DNA of 64,000 nucleotides from Paraburkholderia susongensis (lineage in GTDB: Bacteria; Pseudomonadota; Gammaproteobacteria; Burkholderiales; Burkholderiaceae). The notes under the pieces are model-generated. The model worked only from the letters and a program-made list of their open reading frames with translations, had not been told where the DNA came from and made no database searches. Where the stretch lies: NCBI RefSeq assembly GCF_900177725.1, contig NZ_FXAT01000004.1, positions 1 through 64,000 on the forward strand, in the 5' to 3' direction. This document shows, in pieces, positions 26,587 to 34,685 of the stretch (the first letter of the stretch is position 1; each line of letters opens with the position of its first letter). The position numbers were made by a program, and so were the translations under genes.

Positions 26587-27201
26587 ATGGCAACGATGAC
26601 AACGGCATCGATCAGGAAGGGCAACGAGCGGCGTGCGGAGTTGATTCGTTACGGCGTCGCAATTCTCACCGAAAAGGGCTTTCACAATTTCTCGATCGAC
26701 GAACTCGTCGCGCTCGCTGATGTGCCGAAAGGGTCGTTCCACTACTACTTTGCGAACAAGGATGCGTACTGCCTCGAGGTGATCGACGCGTACGACAACT
26801 ATTTCCAGAAAAAACTCGAGTCGCATTTTGGCGATACGGATCTTTCGCCGCTCGGGCGCATCAAGGCGTTCACCGATGATGCGGCCGCGGGAATGCGCCG
26901 TCACAAGTATCGGCGGGGCTGTTTGATCGGCAATCTCGGCCAGGAACTTGCGGCGCTTGACGAGACCTACCGGAAAGTCCTTTCCAAAGTGCTGCAAGGC
27001 TGGCAAACGCGTTTGCAGCTATGTCTCGACGAAGGCAAGCAATGTGGCGAGGTCGGTCAGGGTACCGATACGAAAGCGCTCGCGCGTTACTTCTGGAGCG
27101 CCTGGGAAGGCGCCGTGCTATGCGCGAAACTCGAAAAATCCCGCGAGCCGCTCGATAACGTGAGCTCGGCGTTTCTCGCGCACGTCAAGGCGAGGTTGTA
27201 G
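26587..27201 (+). CDS. acuR: AcuR-like TetR family repressor
   Basis: A 204-residue TetR repressor. The helix-turn-helix (about 12-60) includes ILTEKGFHNFSIDELVALAD and VPKGSFHYYFANKDAY. The ligand domain contains RRGCLIGNLGQELAAL and WSAWEGAVLCAKLE, segments that closely match Rhodobacter AcuR, which is released from DNA by acrylate. The divergent acuI and hydratase genes and the shared operator support autoregulation and control of acrylyl-CoA detoxification. GAGG lies four bases before ATG 26587; ATG 26596 is an alternative. The inducer is inferred from the family. Confidence 0.78.
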   Translation: MATMTTASIRKGNERRAELIRYGVAILTEKGFHNFSIDELVALADVPKGSFHYYFANKDAYCLEVIDAYDNYFQKKLESHFGDTDLSPLGRIKAFTDDAAAGMRRHKYRRGCLIGNLGQELAALDETYRKVLSKVLQGWQTRLQLCLDEGKQCGEVGQGTDTKALARYFWSAWEGAVLCAKLEKSREPLDNVSSAFLAHVKARL

Positions 27202-27256
27202 CGCCCGCATTGCCGGCGTCTTTCCTGCTTCGTCTTTCTCCTCTCGTCTCGCCGAT

Positions 27257-27277
27257 AGCTTCGTCACATACGAAGCT
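27257..27277. other. 8-bp perfect hairpin downstream of the acuR-like gene
   Basis: AGCTTCGT (27257-27264), loop CACAT, ACGAAGCT (27270-27277). There is no T-run on either side, so it is at most a factor-dependent or mRNA-stabilising end. The 266-bp gap 27202-27467 holds no gene, only this hairpin, an AT-rich stretch and the operator palindrome at 27442. Confidence 0.35.
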
Positions 27278-27441
27278 CCAGCTCCGGCCGCCGCATCGCA
27301 CGGCTCGCTTATTCAAGAGTCCTGCGCATTGTCATTGCACTGCAACGCAATGCAGTCCTACGTAACGCACCCGCACGAACCCTATCAGTAGAAGTCCGAC
27401 TTTTCAGCAAGATTCTGTTTCCACATGATGGGCAACAGTTA

Positions 27442-27453
27442 ATTGTTAACAAT
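27442..27453. promoter_or_regulatory. 12-bp palindrome upstream of livH, candidate GntR operator
   Basis: ATTGTTAACAAT is a perfect palindrome 14 bp before the livH start. The TTGT-TA-ACAA form resembles operators of FCD-type GntR repressors. The same cluster encodes such a regulator at 33859. Confidence 0.5.
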
Positions 27454-27467
27454 CAGACAGGAGGCGT

Positions 27468-28337
27468 GTGGTGCTTTTCTTGTCGCTCGTGCTGAACGGT
27501 TTCGTATTCGGATCGATCCTGCTGCTATCCAGTCTGGGCCTTACGCTGATCTATGGCGTCGGCCGGGTCATCAACTTTGCCCACGGCGCGTTGTTCAGCG
27601 TCGGCGCGATGGCCGGCGCCTGGCTCGCGACGCGCGGTTTATCCCTGTGGGGGCTGCTGCCGCTGACGGCGATACTCGTCGGCGCGGCCGGCGTGGCGAT
27701 CGACTGGGCTCTGTTCGCGCGGATCCGCAATCGCCCGATGATGGATGGTTTGCTGCTCACCTTTGGTCTGGCGATGCTGATCACCGGTCTGCTGTACGAG
27801 TTCGGCGGGCGCAGCATTCAGGCTCTGGTGCCGCCGCCCGTGCTGGCGGGCACGGTTCACGCAGGCGGAGTGTCGTTGCCGGTATACCGGCTGTTTGCGT
27901 CGCTGCTGGCGATTGCGCTCGCGTTGGCGCTGATGATGGTGCTGCGCAACACGCGCTGGGGACTGCGCGTGCGAGCCGCCAACGACGACAGTGAAATGGC
28001 CGCATGTCTCGGTATCGATCGCAACGTGCTGATGCATTCCGTCGTCGGCGTCAGCGCGGCTCTCGTCGGTGTCGCGGGCGTCGCGTCTGCGCCAATCTTC
28101 AACGCGTATGCAACCGTGGGCGACAAGATGCTGATTCTGTCATTCATGGTGGTCATCGTTGGTGGTCTCGGCAGCTTTCGCGGCGCGGTTGTGTCGGCGT
28201 ATCTCGTCGGCATGATCGTCGTGTTCGGCGAGGCCTATACCGGCGGACAAGCGGCGCTGATGGTGCTGTTCATCCTGGTCATGGCGATGCTCGTGCGCTG
28301 GCCGCGCGGACTGTTCGGCGAAGGGCGAACTGAATGA
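27468..28337 (+). CDS. livH: branched-chain amino acid-type ABC transporter permease LivH
   Basis: A 289-residue inner-membrane permease with about eight hydrophobic helices. The LivH pattern SLGLTLIYGVGRVINFAHGA is near the N-terminus (about 24-43), and IVGGLGSFRGAVVSAYLVG near the C-terminus is characteristic of HAAT-family permeases. It starts at GTG 27468 (or GTG 27471), with CAGGAGGC upstream. It is the first gene of an eight-gene cluster carrying the full importer plus acyl-CoA enzymes, so the cargo is more likely an organic acid than leucine. A palindrome lies in the leader. Confidence 0.88.
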   Translation: MVLFLSLVLNGFVFGSILLLSSLGLTLIYGVGRVINFAHGALFSVGAMAGAWLATRGLSLWGLLPLTAILVGAAGVAIDWALFARIRNRPMMDGLLLTFGLAMLITGLLYEFGGRSIQALVPPPVLAGTVHAGGVSLPVYRLFASLLAIALALALMMVLRNTRWGLRVRAANDDSEMAACLGIDRNVLMHSVVGVSAALVGVAGVASAPIFNAYATVGDKMLILSFMVVIVGGLGSFRGAVVSAYLVGMIVVFGEAYTGGQAALMVLFILVMAMLVRWPRGLFGEGRTE

Positions 28338-28386
28338 CGCCGTCTATCCACTGGTTCGATCACATCATTTCCCACGAGCGCACGCC

Positions 28387-29409
28387 ATGAAGAAAGAGAT
28401 CGACTCGAAGACGTTGCTGCAGGTCTCGCCGCTGCAACCCCGCCGCGCCAATGTGCTTTCCACCGTCGCGCTAGTACTGGTTGCCGTCGCCGTGCTGCTG
28501 CCGCTGCTGCTAGCCGACCAGCCGTTCACGATCGTGATGTTCTCGCACGCGTTTATCGCGGCGATGCTTGCGGTGAGCCTCGACATGCTCACCGGCAACA
28601 CGGGCCTGCTGTCGTTCGGACATGCGGCGTGGTTCGGCTTCGGCGCGTACGTGGCTGGTCTGCTCGCCCGCAGCCTGACGGCTGATCTACTGTTGGTGCT
28701 GGTCATGACCGCGTTGCCGACGCTGATCTTCGCGTTGATCGTTGGCGCGATCTTTCTGCGCCAGGTTGGCAAGACCTTTGCGATCCTCACGCTCGCGTTC
28801 AGCCAGGTGCTGTATTCGCTGGTGTTCGTTGCCGGCAGTACGACGGGCGGTGAGGACGGTTTGCAAGGCGTGCCAGCGCCGACGCTATTCGGCATTACGC
28901 TGGCCGGGCAAAACACCTGGTATTGGCTGCTGCTCGGTGTTCTGCTGGCAATGATCGCGGGCGTGCTGTACCTGCGCAGCACGCCGCTCGGCAGGGCATG
29001 GCTCGGGCTTCGCGATAACGCGCAGCGGGCGCGCTTCATCGGTATGGATGTGTTCCGTCTGAAGCTGATCGCCTATGCGGTTTCGGCGACACTCGCAAGT
29101 CTGACCGGCGCTCTGTTCGTGCTGTTCAACGGCGCCGTCACGCCGGAAGTGCTGGGCTGGTTCCAGAGCGGCAAGATCCTGATGTACGTGGTGCTCGGCG
29201 GGGTGGGGAGCGTGGTGGGTCCCGCGCTCGGCGCGATCGTCTTCACATTCGCCGAGAACGCGATCAGCAGCTTTACGGATGCATGGATGGTGTATTTCGG
29301 CGCGCTGTTCGTGATCGTCGTGATCGTCGCGCCCGGAGGACTGTATGGACTGTTCGAGCCGCTGCGTGCGAAGCTGTTGGCGCGCAGCGGCACGGAGGTC
29401 GACCGATGA
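28387..29409 (+). CDS. livM: branched-chain amino acid-type ABC transporter permease LivM
   Basis: A 340-residue permease partner of LivH with about nine to ten transmembrane helices. Family segments are AVSLDMLTGNTGLLSFGHAAWFG-type sequence (about 60-82), GLQGVPAP, and VLGGVGSVVGPALGAIVFTF near the C-terminus. The first 20 residues are polar and resemble the start of the acyl-CoA synthetase at 31681 only superficially. Its stop overlaps the livG start as ATGA, so the subunits are translationally coupled. LivH and LivM form the membrane channel driven by LivG and LivF. Confidence 0.88.
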   Translation: MKKEIDSKTLLQVSPLQPRRANVLSTVALVLVAVAVLLPLLLADQPFTIVMFSHAFIAAMLAVSLDMLTGNTGLLSFGHAAWFGFGAYVAGLLARSLTADLLLVLVMTALPTLIFALIVGAIFLRQVGKTFAILTLAFSQVLYSLVFVAGSTTGGEDGLQGVPAPTLFGITLAGQNTWYWLLLGVLLAMIAGVLYLRSTPLGRAWLGLRDNAQRARFIGMDVFRLKLIAYAVSATLASLTGALFVLFNGAVTPEVLGWFQSGKILMYVVLGGVGSVVGPALGAIVFTFAENAISSFTDAWMVYFGALFVIVVIVAPGGLYGLFEPLRAKLLARSGTEVDR

Positions 29410-30164
29410 GCGCGCTGCTGCAAACCCATGCGTTGTGCCGCCATTTTGGCGGCCTGCATGCCGTGCGCGACGTGTCGCTCAATGTCGGGCAACGCACCAT
29501 CCACTCGATCCTCGGCCCGAACGGCGCGGGCAAGACCACGCTTTTCAACCTCATTACCGGCGCGATTCCGCCCGCGTCCGGCACTGTCCTGTTCGACGAC
29601 AGCGACGTGACCGGCTGGACGCCCGAACGCCTCGCGCGACGCGGCATCGTGCGCACGTTCCAGCGCACCAGCGTGTTTCTCGAGCTCAGCCTGTGCGAGA
29701 ACGTCGCGCTCGCGATCCGCTCGCACCGGGGCCTGAACTATAGCGTGCGCCTCTCGCGCGCGACAGATGCCGCAGTTCGCGAAGAAGCACATCAATGCCT
29801 GCGCAGTGTCGGTCTGGCCGAAAAGGCCGGCCTTCGCGCGAAGGCGCTCGCGCACGGCTCGCAACGCGCGCTCGACGTCGCGATCGGCCTTGCGCTGAAG
29901 CCTCGCCTGATCCTGATGGACGAACCGCTCGCCGGCATGTCGAAGGGCGACCGGCACGGCATCGGCGAGCTTATCGTCAAGCTGCGCGACGAATTGGGGC
30001 TCACTGTCGTGCTGGTCGAGCACGACGTCGGCATGGTGATGTCGCTGTCCGACGTGATTACCGTGATGCAGAACGGCAAGGTGATCGCCGAGGGGCCGCC
30101 TTGCGTGATCCGCGACAGCGCCGCCGTGAAAAGCGCTTATCTGCACGGGAGTTTTGCGTCATGA
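29406..30164 (+). CDS. livG: ABC transporter ATP-binding protein LivG
   Basis: A 252-residue ATPase subunit. Walker A is GPNGAGKTT (about 38-46). The signature region reads LAHGSQRALDVAIGLAL, the LivG variant of LSGGQ. Walker B is LILMDEPLAGM and the H-loop VLVEHDVGMVM. The start ATG 29406 overlaps the livM stop; an upstream in-frame extension was rejected because it only shadows livM. The stop overlaps the livF start as ATGA. Confidence 0.9.
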   Translation: MSALLQTHALCRHFGGLHAVRDVSLNVGQRTIHSILGPNGAGKTTLFNLITGAIPPASGTVLFDDSDVTGWTPERLARRGIVRTFQRTSVFLELSLCENVALAIRSHRGLNYSVRLSRATDAAVREEAHQCLRSVGLAEKAGLRAKALAHGSQRALDVAIGLALKPRLILMDEPLAGMSKGDRHGIGELIVKLRDELGLTVVLVEHDVGMVMSLSDVITVMQNGKVIAEGPPCVIRDSAAVKSAYLHGSFAS

Positions 30165-30883
30165 GCGAGAGTGCGAGCCGCGAGTTGAAGCTCAACGACG
30201 TAACGGCGTCTTATGGCAGCAGCCGGATCCTGCACGGAGTGTCGATGTGCGTGCGGCGCGGCGAAGTCGGTTGTCTGCTCGGACTGAACGGCATGGGCAA
30301 GACCACCACGCTGCGAGCCATTCTTGGCCTGGTCGACCGGCAGGAAGGACAGATTGTCTGCGACGGCCGGCCGCTGAACGGCCCGACGCATCGACGCGCG
30401 CGCGCCGGCGTCACGCTGGTGCCGGAAGACCGGAAGGTGTTCTCCGGACTGAGCGTGCGCGAGAACCTCGAGGTCGCGCGGCAACGCCCGTCCGACGACG
30501 TGGCAGCTTTCACGATTGACGACGCGACGCGGCTCTTTCCGCGTCTGGCCGAGCGGATGGACCAGCTCGCGGGGACGCTGAGCGGCGGCGAGCAGCAGAT
30601 GCTGGTGGTCGCTCGCGCAATGGTGGCGAACCCGCGCTATATCCTGCTCGACGAACCGACCGAAGGGCTCGCGCCGAATTACGTGGAGGCGATCCACGAC
30701 GCCATCGTCGAGATGCGAGCGCGCGGCTTCGGTGTGCTGCTGGTGGAGCAGAGCCTCGCGCTGGCGACCGCCGTCGGCGATCACTTCCAGGTGATCGAGA
30801 GCGGGCACATCGTCTACAGCGAGCCGCGCGAGCGCGTGCTCGCCGAACCCGCGGCCCTCGAAAAGCGACTTACGGTGGAATGA
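30161..30883 (+). CDS. livF: ABC transporter ATP-binding protein LivF
   Basis: A 240-residue ATPase, partner of LivG. Walker A is GLNGMGKTT (about 41-49), the signature LSGGEQQMLVVARAM, Walker B YILLDEPTEGLAP, and the H-loop LLVEQSLALA. The motif PEDRKVFSGLSVRENL is typical of LivF. ATG 30161 overlaps the livG stop. It is followed after only 4 bp by the crotonase gene, which binds transport and acyl-CoA metabolism into one transcript. Confidence 0.9.
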   Translation: MSESASRELKLNDVTASYGSSRILHGVSMCVRRGEVGCLLGLNGMGKTTTLRAILGLVDRQEGQIVCDGRPLNGPTHRRARAGVTLVPEDRKVFSGLSVRENLEVARQRPSDDVAAFTIDDATRLFPRLAERMDQLAGTLSGGEQQMLVVARAMVANPRYILLDEPTEGLAPNYVEAIHDAIVEMRARGFGVLLVEQSLALATAVGDHFQVIESGHIVYSEPRERVLAEPAALEKRLTVE

Positions 30884-30887
30884 CCTG

Positions 30888-31649
30888 ATGCCTTCAATCG
30901 ACCATGCGATGCATGACGGCACGCTCGTGCTGACGATCGACAATCCGGCCAAACGCAATGCGTTCACGTATGGCATGACGCAGGCGCTCGGCGCTCACCT
31001 CGAAGCAGCGGAGCGCGACCCTGTGGTGAAGTGCGTGGTGATTACCGGCACAGGCGACGTCGCGTTTTCTAGCGGACACGACCTCAACGAAATGCTCGCG
31101 CATCAGGAGCACGCGTCCGATCCTTCGCTGAATGAGCCGTTTCTGCTGCCCGCACGGATGCGCACGCCGACGATCGCGGCGATCAACGGCTTCTCGCTCG
31201 CCGCCGGCTTCATCCTGGCGCTGAATTGCGACTTCCGCGTGTGCGCGTCGAATGCGCGTTTTGCGGCGCCGGGCGCCCGCATCGGATTGCTGCCGATCGG
31301 CGGCCAGTTGAGCCGTCTGCCGGCGCTGATGCCACATGCGATCGCGCATGAACTGCTCGTGACGTGCCGCGACATGCATGCCGATGAAGCGTATCGCGTC
31401 GGCTTTGCGAATCGTCTCGTCGAGCCCGGCGGCGCGCTCGATGCGGCGCTCGATATGGCGGCCGGAATCACGCGCCAGTCGACGGGGGTCGTGCGCGAAG
31501 TGAAGGCGGGGCTCGAACTGCTGCTGAGCGACGGGGCTGCCGCCGCCGGCGATCACGAATGGCGCATGAGCGCCGAATTGCAGCAGGCGCCGGACGCCGT
31601 CGAAGGAGTCCGGGCGTTCCTCGAAAAGCGCGCACCGAATTTCCAATAA
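30888..31649 (+). CDS. crotonase-superfamily protein lacking both hydratase glutamates
   Basis: A 253-residue crotonase-fold protein (SSGHDLNEML oxyanion segment; AAINGFSLAAGFILALNCD; CRDMHADEAYRVGFANRLVEPGG). At the first catalytic position it has isoleucine (GFILALNCD) and in the second region APGARIGLLP with no glutamate. Both acid-base residues of true enoyl-CoA hydratases are therefore absent. It may be a decarboxylase, hydrolase, dehalogenase or isomerase of the same fold, or an accessory subunit. It starts 4 bp after livF and is followed by an NDP-forming acyl-CoA synthetase, so its substrate is probably the acyl-CoA that enzyme makes. Confidence 0.8.
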   Translation: MPSIDHAMHDGTLVLTIDNPAKRNAFTYGMTQALGAHLEAAERDPVVKCVVITGTGDVAFSSGHDLNEMLAHQEHASDPSLNEPFLLPARMRTPTIAAINGFSLAAGFILALNCDFRVCASNARFAAPGARIGLLPIGGQLSRLPALMPHAIAHELLVTCRDMHADEAYRVGFANRLVEPGGALDAALDMAAGITRQSTGVVREVKAGLELLLSDGAAAAGDHEWRMSAELQQAPDAVEGVRAFLEKRAPNFQ

Positions 31650-31680
31650 TTCCGTCTGCCCGAACCCAATCCTATCGTCC

Positions 31681-33819
31681 ATGAAAAACGAGATCGAATC
31701 GAAAGCTCTGTTGCGCGCTTGCGGCATCGCCACAACCGAACCCGTACTGGCCACCACGGCCGCTGAGGCGCGGCGAGCCGCCGCCGCGCTTTCGGCGCCC
31801 GCCGTGCTGAAGGTCGTGTCGCCGGACATCGTGCACAAGGCGGCGGCTGGCGGCGTGCGGGTTGGCGTGCCGCTGGCCGAGGTCGAACGGGCATTCGACG
31901 CGATCGTTTCCGCATGCCATGCGTCGTCGCCAAATGCGCGGATCGAGGGCGTGCTGGTCGAGGAGCGTGTTCCCGAAGGGCTCGAAGTGTTCATCGGCGC
32001 GCGAGTCGATCGCGACTATGGCGCAATCGTCCTGCTCGGCCACGGCGGCACCGGCGTCGAGCAGCGGGAGGCTCCCGCTGCCGCGCTTGCGCCGCTCGAT
32101 TCGCGCGCCGCGCAAGCGCTGATCGACGAGGCGTTTGCGCCGCAACGCCAGGCGCTCGACACGGATGGCCGCGCGGCGTTGCTCAAATGTCTGCTGGCGA
32201 TCGCCGGCGGCGACGGGCTGCTCATGCGCGGTGAAACCGGCGACCTCGACATCAATCCAGTGGTGGTCGGAGCGAACGGCTGCGTTGCGGTGGATGCGGT
32301 CGTGATGCCGCTCGATCCCGCGTTGTCCGCGCGCGTGCTGTCGGACGAGCAGGTCGCGCGGGCGGGTAACGCGCGCCGGGCGAGACTCGGCGACGGCCGC
32401 GCACTGTTCGATCCCGAGTCGATTGCCTTCATCGGCGCATCGACGGTCAGCAGCAAGCTTGGCTATCGCAGCATCCGCAACCTGCTGGATTACGGCTTTG
32501 AAGGGCGCATTTATCCGATCCATCCCAAAGCCGCGACGATCTGCGATCTGCCGGCCTATCCGACGATCAGCGATGTACCGGGCCCGGTCGATCGCGCGTA
32601 CATCGCGCTCGGCGCGGCGCAGGTGCCGCAAGCGCTTCGCGAATGCCAGCGTAAGGGCGTCAAGGTCGTCCAGGTATTGACCGCCGGCTTCTCCGAGTGG
32701 TCGGCCGCCGAAGACGCGGCGACGGGCGAGCGGCTCGAACGCGAGATCGCCGGCGTGCTCGCCGATGGCGGCATGCGGATGGTCGGGCCGAACTGCATCG
32801 GCACGTTCAGCGCGACGAGCCGGATGGCGCTTGGCGCCGCGCGCTACTGTCCAACGGAAAAGCGCGGCATCACGTTCATCTCGCAAAGCGGCACGTTCGC
32901 CGGCGACGTGGTGCGCCGCGCGCAGGTGCAGGGCGTGCCGGTTGCGCGCGTGCTGTCGTGCGGCAACTGCGCCGACCTTGATCTGATCGACTTCCTGCTG
33001 TTTTGCGAGTCCGATCCGGACACGACGCTCATCGGCTTCTACAGCGAATCGATTCGCGATCCGGGACTCTTCTTCCGGCTGGCTCGGCGGATCCGCAAGC
33101 CGGTCGTGCTGTTCAAGGGCGGTACGACAGAGCAGGGTCTCGCCGCAGCCGGCAGTCACACCGCCGCGCTGGCGACCGACCAGACGCTTTGGCGCGCCGC
33201 GCTCCGGCAGGCTGGCGTGTTGCAGGTCGATAGTGTCGACGAGCTGATGGACGCGTTCCTGATTCATAGCGCGCATGGCAGCCTGCCGGGGCCGCGTCTG
33301 GGCGTATTCGGCTCGGGCGGCGGCGTCAGCGTCACATGCAGCGACGTCGCGGCGCGCGCTGGCCTGCAGGTTCCAGCGTTCTCGACGGCGAACGCCGGGA
33401 AATTGAGGCGCTTCGGCGTGCCTGGCACCAGCATCGCGAATCCGATCGACATTCCCGTCTGGGGCTTGAAGGACGGCGAGCGGCACATCTTCGGCGAGAT
33501 CATCGACCAGTTGAAACAGGATCCGGCGCTCGACGTGGTGGTCGTCTATGTCGAGATGGGCTCGATCATGGATTTTTCGGACGACGAGGCGAGCGGGCTG
33601 AAGGAACTCGAGTCGATTTGCGCGAGCATCGCCAGCGCGAAGCCGACCGGCCCGAAAGTGGTCGTCGCGCTACGCTCGACCGGCGATCAGACCCAGGAGG
33701 ACTTCGTGCGGCGCAAACGCGCGGAGCTGCTGCCGAAGGGGATTGCGGTATTCTCGTCGACCACCCGGGCGGTGCGAGCGCTTCAGAAGCTCTTCACGCT
33801 GTCGGCCAGATCCGACTGA
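31681..33819 (+). CDS. NDP-forming acyl-CoA synthetase (acetate-CoA ligase family), ATP-grasp domain first
   Basis: A 712-residue single-chain ligase joining a carboxylic acid to CoA with ATP to ADP plus phosphate. Domain order is ATP-grasp (residues 1-235), CoA-binding Rossmann domain (about 240-340; FIGASTVSSKLGYRSIRNLL), then succinyl-CoA-ligase-like domains (about 395-700; GITFISQSGTFAGD). The two phospho-relay histidines are both visible: His52 in SPDIVHKAAAGGV and His493 in AAGSHTAALA. Many single-chain relatives have the CoA-binding domain first, so this is the permuted arrangement. In this cluster it would activate the imported acid. The acid itself is not identifiable from sequence. 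Confidence 0.87.
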   Translation: MKNEIESKALLRACGIATTEPVLATTAAEARRAAAALSAPAVLKVVSPDIVHKAAAGGVRVGVPLAEVERAFDAIVSACHASSPNARIEGVLVEERVPEGLEVFIGARVDRDYGAIVLLGHGGTGVEQREAPAAALAPLDSRAAQALIDEAFAPQRQALDTDGRAALLKCLLAIAGGDGLLMRGETGDLDINPVVVGANGCVAVDAVVMPLDPALSARVLSDEQVARAGNARRARLGDGRALFDPESIAFIGASTVSSKLGYRSIRNLLDYGFEGRIYPIHPKAATICDLPAYPTISDVPGPVDRAYIALGAAQVPQALRECQRKGVKVVQVLTAGFSEWSAAEDAATGERLEREIAGVLADGGMRMVGPNCIGTFSATSRMALGAARYCPTEKRGITFISQSGTFAGDVVRRAQVQGVPVARVLSCGNCADLDLIDFLLFCESDPDTTLIGFYSESIRDPGLFFRLARRIRKPVVLFKGGTTEQGLAAAGSHTAALATDQTLWRAALRQAGVLQVDSVDELMDAFLIHSAHGSLPGPRLGVFGSGGGVSVTCSDVAARAGLQVPAFSTANAGKLRRFGVPGTSIANPIDIPVWGLKDGERHIFGEIIDQLKQDPALDVVVVYVEMGSIMDFSDDEASGLKELESICASIASAKPTGPKVVVALRSTGDQTQEDFVRRKRAELLPKGIAVFSSTTRAVRALQKLFTLSARSD

Positions 33820-33858
33820 GACGCCCGGCCCGGAATCTGCGAACGAGAGGAATGCCCC

Positions 33859-34659
33859 ATGCCCCACCGGACCCGTCTCCGACACGATTACTACATGCCC
33901 GACTACGGAGATCGCCCGAAGATCACGTTGATGCTGGCCGAGCAGATCGCCGACAGCCTCGCGGCGGACATCATCAAAGGCGTGTATGCGCAGGGTCAGC
34001 AACTGGTCGAGACAACCCTTGCGGAAACCTACAAGGTCAGCCGCGGGCCGATTCGCGACGCGTTGCAACTGCTCGAGGTCGAAGGACTGGTAACGATCCA
34101 GCCTCGACGTGGCGCGACCGTCGCGGTGATTACGCCGGAAAAGATGAAGGCGGTATTCGAGGTGCGCGCGGTGCTGTACGGACTGATTGCCGCGGATCTC
34201 GCCCAGCAATGCGACATCGCGCTGTTCGGCCGTTTGCGTGCCAGCACCGAAGCGCTGAAAGCGAACGTCGGGGCCGACGTCGAAACGTACATGCCGCTCT
34301 GGTACGCGCTGAACCGACAGGTGGTGGAGGCGGGGCGCAACGAATACGCGTACAAGTTTCTGTCGTCGCTGCTGCGGCTGACGCTGCCCGTCACGCGCAA
34401 GGTGATGCTCGACGAGCGCAACCGCGGCGCCTGGATCGCCGACTGGGAAGCGGTGCTCGCCCAGATCGAGCGCGGCGATGTGACTGCGGCCGATGCGACC
34501 GCGCGTCGCTGGATCATAGCGGTGTACGAGAAAGATCTGAGGCTCGCGGAGACCGATTTCGAAGGCTCGCCGCAGGCAGGCGGGGCCGAGGGTACCAGGC
34601 GGTCCCGGAAAAAGCCCACACAGACGCCCGTTCAGGAGCGCAAACAGGCACGCCGCTAA
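33859..34659 (+). CDS. GntR family (FCD) transcriptional regulator
   Basis: A 266-residue regulator. The winged helix-turn-helix is at about 25-95 (ADIIKGVYAQGQQLVETTLA; YKVSRGPIRDALQLLEVEGL; RRGATVAVI). The FCD ligand domain (about 100-235) is helical and includes EVRAVLYGLIAADLA. The last 30 residues are a basic tail. GAGAGGA before ATG 33859 supports that start; ATG 33895 is an alternative. It lies between the synthetase and the binding-protein gene, so it is probably a local repressor responding to the transported acid or its CoA ester. The palindrome at 27442 is a candidate target. Confidence 0.87.
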   Translation: MPHRTRLRHDYYMPDYGDRPKITLMLAEQIADSLAADIIKGVYAQGQQLVETTLAETYKVSRGPIRDALQLLEVEGLVTIQPRRGATVAVITPEKMKAVFEVRAVLYGLIAADLAQQCDIALFGRLRASTEALKANVGADVETYMPLWYALNRQVVEAGRNEYAYKFLSSLLRLTLPVTRKVMLDERNRGAWIADWEAVLAQIERGDVTAADATARRWIIAVYEKDLRLAETDFEGSPQAGGAEGTRRSRKKPTQTPVQERKQARR

Positions 34660-34685
34660 TCGATAGCGGACAAAAAGGAGACGAC

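Noticed and set aside
24616..27201. Complete DMSP-cleavage (ddd/acu) operon
   Set aside because: Only acuR-like, acuI and a hydratase are present. No DMSP lyase, DMSP transporter or acrylate-CoA ligase was seen nearby, so DMSP use is not supported.
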